From Stramonita haemastoma (lineage: Eukaryota > Mollusca > Gastropoda > Neogastropoda > Muricidae), in the NCBI GenBank assembly GCA_030674155.1, contig CM060320.1:24298578-24308577 (forward strand): a stretch of 10,000 nt of DNA, in the 5' to 3' direction. Below, one piece after another: positions 6,602-10,000 of the stretch. The first letter of the stretch is position 1, and the number at the start of each line of letters is the position of its first letter. The notes under the pieces were generated by a model. The model ran no database searches and was not told the DNA's origin. It worked only from the letters and a program-made list of their open reading frames with translations. The position numbers were made by a program, and so were the translations under genes.

Positions 6602-6776
6602 TTGTCATCTGTTCTTACCGGCACCAATGGCCTAATCTTGCGAAAGGCGGAACTTTTTTTTCATTGTGTGCGCAAGATGCTTTGCGTGTATTTGCACATG
6701 AGGCCTCGGTTATTACAAACCCGGGCTCGATCCTGGTCCGTCAAATCGCGAGCGCAAGACCATTATGCTATCCCAC
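6602..6776 (-). mobile_element. tRNA-derived SINE, minus strand
   Basis: Read on the minus strand, a tRNA-like head gives A box TAGCATAATGG (complement of 6760-6770) and B box GGATCGAGCCC (complement of 6723-6733, one mismatch to GGTTCGANNCC). AATAACCGAGGCCTCATGTGC and the body shared with 6360-6467 follow at once. It runs toward lower coordinates and converges with the plus-strand copy. An A8 run (T8 on plus, near 6654-6661) interrupts the body. Plus-strand ORFs crossing it are chance. Confidence 0.8.
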
Positions 6777-7045
6777 CCCACCCCCCACCCCCCTTCCACC
6801 TCCTCCAAACCAGGTGGTTGATCTGATTTATTTCGTTGTTATTCGGACTCTAGGCAAATTCTAAATTATTACATTTCTTTAGTTATTATTACACTATGTC
6901 ATGAAGTTACCAAGTCAACTGATTATAATAAGACGTTAACTTCGATGACTGCATCGATAATTTGTGTATGTGGGTCTTCCTCTCCAAGTTACAAGGATTT
7001 CTGCTTTTTTCGACCTTGCTATTGAGAAGCGCCAGGCCCGTTCAT

Positions 7046-7068
7046 AGGTAGGTAGGTAGGTAGGTAGG

Positions 7069-7156
<88 letters not shown>

Positions 7157-7243
7157 CAGATAGACAGGTAGATATAGACTGACAAGAAGGTAGACAGACA
7201 GACAGACAGGCAGGCAGGAAGGCAAGCAGGCAGGCAGCCAGGC

Positions 7244-7316
<73 letters not shown>

Positions 7317-7324
7317 TAGACAGG
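7046..7324. repeat. Compound tetranucleotide microsatellite (GGTA, GATA, GACA, GGCA)
   Basis: A (GGTA)n start at about 7046-7067, then about 21 GATA units (7071-7155), a GACA/GGCA middle, and about 18 GATA units (7245-7316). On the minus strand it reads TATC/TCTG and gives Tyr-Leu-Ser-Ile ORFs of up to 164 codons, which are repeat artefacts. The GATA-GACA combination is a widespread eukaryotic satellite type. Confidence 0.97.
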
Positions 7325-7501
7325 CAGGAAGGTAGGTAAGTACACAGACTGACAGGTAGGCAGGCACGCAGACTGACACACAGGGAGACAGACAGACGAA
7401 CAGATAGATCAGGAAGGTAGGTAAGTACATAGACTGACAGGTACTAGGTAGGCAGGCACGCAGACTGTCATACAGGCAGACATACAGACGAACAGATAGA
7501 T
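7325..7501. repeat. 85/92-bp tandem duplication at the end of the GATA satellite
   Basis: Unit 1 is 7325-7409 (85 bp) and unit 2 is 7410-7501 (92 bp). Both start CAGGAAGGTAGGTAAGTACA and end GACGAACAGATAGAT. Unit 2 carries a small insertion after GACAGGTA and a few substitutions. This is a higher-order duplication of degenerate GACA/GGCA sequence. Confidence 0.9.
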
Positions 7502-7706
7502 CATTTTTTTTTTTTTAACAACTTTGATCTGGAAATGATTTCAAGAATATGATTGTAAGACCAACCACATGGTTCACTGGTTCGAAATCCCAAACAACCA
7601 GGGTTGTCCAAAATAAATGCCAGCATTTTCGCTGGATCCACATAACCTAACATGAATTTTCTCTTCACACCTCATTACGCAAGTTATCTCTAGCGATCAT
7701 GAAATT

Positions 7707-7709
<3 letters not shown>

Positions 7710-7784
<75 letters not shown>
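7710..7784. repeat. (CT)n microsatellite
   Basis: Almost pure CT with CC interruptions near 7750 and 7768. The minus strand encodes an Arg-Glu artefact ORF. Confidence 0.97.
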
Positions 7785-7879
7785 TACCGGGTGGCCTGTG
7801 TAATGCCTTGTCTTTTCCTGTGCTTGCAAGTTTGCAGGTCTTCCCGCTGGCCTCAGCCGACACATTCCGAATTCCCATC

Positions 7880-8100
7880 AGCTCATTTCATCGTGCGTAA
7901 ATAATGATTTGATCTTCTGCATGTGCACGTACCCGAAGAGGAACAAGGAACAGGTAGATCTGCATTTGAAGTTGATCTAGGAGATCGGGAAAATCCCCAC
8001 CCATAATTCACCAGAAGCCACTGCCGAGATTCATACTCACTACTCCATGGATCCAATAGATTGAAATCAAGTGGTCTTAAACAGTCCGCTAAAGGCCTAG
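7880..8100 (-). mobile_element. Old tRNA-derived SINE, minus strand
   Basis: Read on the minus strand, the sequence has a decayed tRNA-like head (TTTAAGACCACTTGATTTCAATCTA, written here only as a landmark near 8056-8083, and a B-box remnant GAGTATGAATCTCGGCAGTGG near 8022-8042). A body follows with GGTG-ATTATGGGTGGGGATTTTCCC, GATCTCCTAGATCAACTT, ATGCAGATCTACC and GTGCACATGCAGAAGATCAAAT. From memory this order is that of an abundant marine-snail SINE; no other copy of this body is in the window. Neither pol III box is intact and the 3' limit is unclear. Confidence 0.6.
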
Positions 8101-8104
8101 CGTC

Positions 8105-9324
8105 TATAAATTGTAACTGTAAAATACGTTAAAGATGGCAACTATCAGTCACTGTACAAGACCAGAAAAGTCACACAGATTGACTTATCACCGGGATGGC
8201 AAGTATTTAGATCTAACTTCACAAAATATGAGGACTCAACCAAAACTGCAATTATGCAACTTCGTTTCATGCACTGAGTTGAAAAAGGTTAGACACGGAC
8301 AAGATCAGTATCATTATCAGTCCCATAACCTAGATGGTTGTCGAGGAGACACAAGGGACGTTTTGGTCGACAGTTTTCTTCAGGCTGGTGTGTCCTCAGC
8401 AGTTTTGCAGCAACACAGCCATGTTAAGGCTGGTCCAGTTTTTTTATATTCTTCATCTATCTGCTCGTGCGTCTTCCTCCCTCAAATGTATCCCTGCTAA
8501 GTTGACAAACAAGCTAATCTCTTGAAAAATATTTATATGAAAACGGCAGACCAGACAGGATAGGAACCAAAGAAATCTACCATTTTTTATGAAGAAAGGC
8601 CGTACTTCTTTAGAATTCACCACACCATCCATATTTGCATATTATGGCTGTCCATAAAAATGATTTCTTCAACTATCAGATTCACCAACCATACTCCCAC
8701 CTCCCCTTATTTACCATCCATCCCCATTCCTAAACACCCACTTAATTCCCTGGTTGGTAACAACGCTAGTATTGATCATGCCTGCGAAGAGAGCGGCCAT
8801 TCTCAGTCCAGATTAGTTCACACCACATCATCAGTCAAAGGGCTCCAGTTTCCCGTCTTTTCTTGTGAATGTTTTATAGGCATCCTTCCAGACCAGAAAC
8901 TTCTGAGAAGACTACAAAAGGAAACCGCAGAACTCCAGTGGTGTCGTAAAATTCAATTACAGACACTAGTGGAATAGTGGGGAAGGGGGGAGGTCTTTTT
9001 CAGTTATATAGGCTATGAGGCAAAGTGTACTAAAATCTAAGATTAATCAGAAATTTATTTTTTGTTTTGGACTGGGGGGGTTTTGTTGGAAGGGAAGGGG
9101 GGCCAAGTGATGACTGACATTGTTTTTTATCTGTTCCTGCTCTGACAAACCTTTAAAAAAAAAAAGTGTTATAGGACATCACAGAATTTCAATAACCTAT
9201 TGAACTGTCTTCCAATGGCAACGAAACACACAACACAAATTTTCCCTCAACACACCAAGAGATCACCATCCATGCACTTCAAATTCTTTGATGTTAATAA
9301 CCAACCACACAACAGATACTACCT
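8105..9324. other. Gene-free stretch with two unsupported ORFs
   Basis: Two plus-strand ORFs (8135-8500, 121 codons; 8660-8977, 105 codons) are the longest here that are not made of simple repeats. Neither shows a domain, signal peptide, membrane segment or periodic motif that I recognise. Single ORFs of this size are expected by chance in a eukaryotic window. Poly-purine/poly-G patches occur at 8979-8992 and 9070-9104 (G7, G4), and A11 at 9155-9165. I see no RNA gene. Confidence 0.5.
8358..8383 (-). other. Degraded hammerhead-like core, minus strand
   Basis: On the minus strand CTGAAGA (complement of 8377-8383) is followed after 12 nt by AAAACGT (complement of 8358-8364), with the palindrome GTCGAC between them (8366-8371). 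CTGANGA...GAAAC-GTC is the conserved core of hammerhead ribozymes, found for example in Penelope-like retroelements. Here the required G of GAAA is A, stem II pairing is poor and no stem III is evident. If real, it is a dead fragment of such an element. Confidence 0.25.
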
Positions 9325-9347
9325 CCCCCCCCCCCCCCCCCCCCCCC
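9325..9347. repeat. Poly(C) tract, C23
   Basis: The longest homopolymer in the window. A 63-codon plus-strand ORF spanning it encodes polyproline from this tract and is not credible. Confidence 0.97.
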
Positions 9348-10000
9348 TCCATAAAAAGGACAAAGGCGTCAAACGACACAATACACCCTGAATGCTGTAT
9401 CAGATACCCTAACTTAATAACTCAGGGGAACTGAAACTAGGCTGTACTCCAAACACAAGCCATTCCACTTACATGATTGATTTTCATTTTTAAAGCAGAT
9501 GTAATGATCCCACCAAAGTAAGAAAAATGTCAAATGCCATACATAGCAAGTAACATTTGCAGATTCGGTATCCCATACCTATGCCAGTGTTTCATTAAAA
9601 TTTCATTGTGGTCGCCAGAGCACTATCAGATAACACAGACAAAAGGACACTGCCATAAAACGATGTTGACATTTGGGAAACCAAAGGGCAGGAGAGTGAA
9701 TGAGAAGAGAAAAAAGAAGCAAGTTAAAGAGGACCACAAACAAGAGGACAAGAAAAGAACAGAAAGAGACTGCTAGAAAAGAAGAAAATTCATCTAGCTC
9801 AAAATTCCCAGATGTGAAAATACAAATCCACACAGCCATGTGCATCTCAGGACCAACTATATAATTTTTAAGGGTTAAGGGGAAAAGGAAGGAAAGAAGG
9901 AATGGACAGAAATTTGTTTTTAAATTCTTCAGACACAAACAAGCTTTTTGGAATAATTACATTTAAATCAAAAGTGTCTCTTTTGTTACTAAAAGGTTAC
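9348..10000. other. Gene-free stretch with purine-rich segment
   Basis: No gene recognised. 9663-9790 is strongly purine-rich on the plus strand (GAGAAGAGAAAAAAGAAG and similar blocks) and gives a Lys/Arg/Glu-rich ORF on plus and a Phe/Leu-rich ORF on minus. Both are compositional. The rest is AT-rich, with a GGAAGGAAAGAAGGAA patch near 9885-9900. Confidence 0.5.

Noticed and set aside
6936..7430. Minus-strand ORF of 164 codons, Tyr-Leu-Ser-Ile repeats, superficially like a membrane protein
   Set aside because: It is the GATA/GACA satellite in translation. The flanking non-repeat codons show no recognisable protein.
7046..7501. CRISPR-like array
   Set aside because: Repeats are tetranucleotide satellite units with no unique spacers, and the window is eukaryotic.
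7568..7591. B-box-like GGTTCGAAATCCC, possibly another SINE head
   Set aside because: It has an extra base relative to the B box, no A box at the right distance and no recognisable body.
7665..7865. Minus-strand Arg-Glu repeat ORF
   Set aside because: Translation of the (CT)n microsatellite.
8135..8500. Plus-strand ORF of 121 codons as a possible exon
   Set aside because: No domain, compositional signal or convincing splice context. It overlaps the hammerhead-like relic on the other strand. Protein searches or RNA-seq would be needed to revive it.
8660..8977. Plus-strand ORF of 105 codons
   Set aside because: Pro/Ser-rich start from a C-rich patch, no recognisable family, and length within chance expectation.

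Overview
The window looks like non-coding, repeat-rich DNA from an animal nuclear genome. I found no reading frame that I can defend as a gene. The AT-rich background, many microsatellites, long poly(C)/poly(G) runs and several diverged tRNA-headed SINEs are all eukaryotic. Several SINE bodies (about 4928-5270, 6360-6467, 6602-6775, 7880-8100) resemble, from memory, short interspersed elements common in marine snail (caenogastropod) genomes. A gastropod mollusc is therefore my best guess, as an inference and not a database result.

Layout. 1-760 is AT-rich with nothing recognisable. 763-876, 3128-3190 and 3898-4018 are three diverged copies of one short repeat. 1143-1298 (minus) and 2792-2947 (plus) are inverted copies of a second repeat, each ending in a (GAA)n tail, and they bracket about 1.5 kb. 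Inside that bracket and again at 3825-4745 lies a third, apparently undescribed family, marked by a core around GATTCGGTGATTT. It occurs as two same-orientation pairs. Spacing is 481 bp in the first pair and 642 bp in the second, where a 74/75-bp tandem repeat (4230-4395) accounts for the difference. A fifth partial copy lies at 5905-6075.

4928-5590 holds two tRNA-derived SINEs in a row. The second (5294-5577) is flanked by a perfect 13-bp target-site duplication and landed in or beside the tail of the first. 5612-5887 is a poly(C) and GT/GTGC microsatellite tract. 6251-6775 holds a strong hairpin and two converging SINE tails that form an inverted repeat of about 110 bp. 7046-7501 is a compound GATA/GACA/GGCA satellite, 7710-7784 a CT microsatellite, and 7880-8100 an old minus-strand SINE. 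8105-10000 is mostly featureless, apart from a degraded hammerhead-like core near 8358-8383 (minus), a C23 tract at 9325-9347 and a purine-rich stretch.

No operon, pathway or host gene can be described. The window is a record of repeated SINE and unknown-repeat insertion plus microsatellite growth. Longer ORFs in the microsatellite regions are translation artefacts of the repeats.
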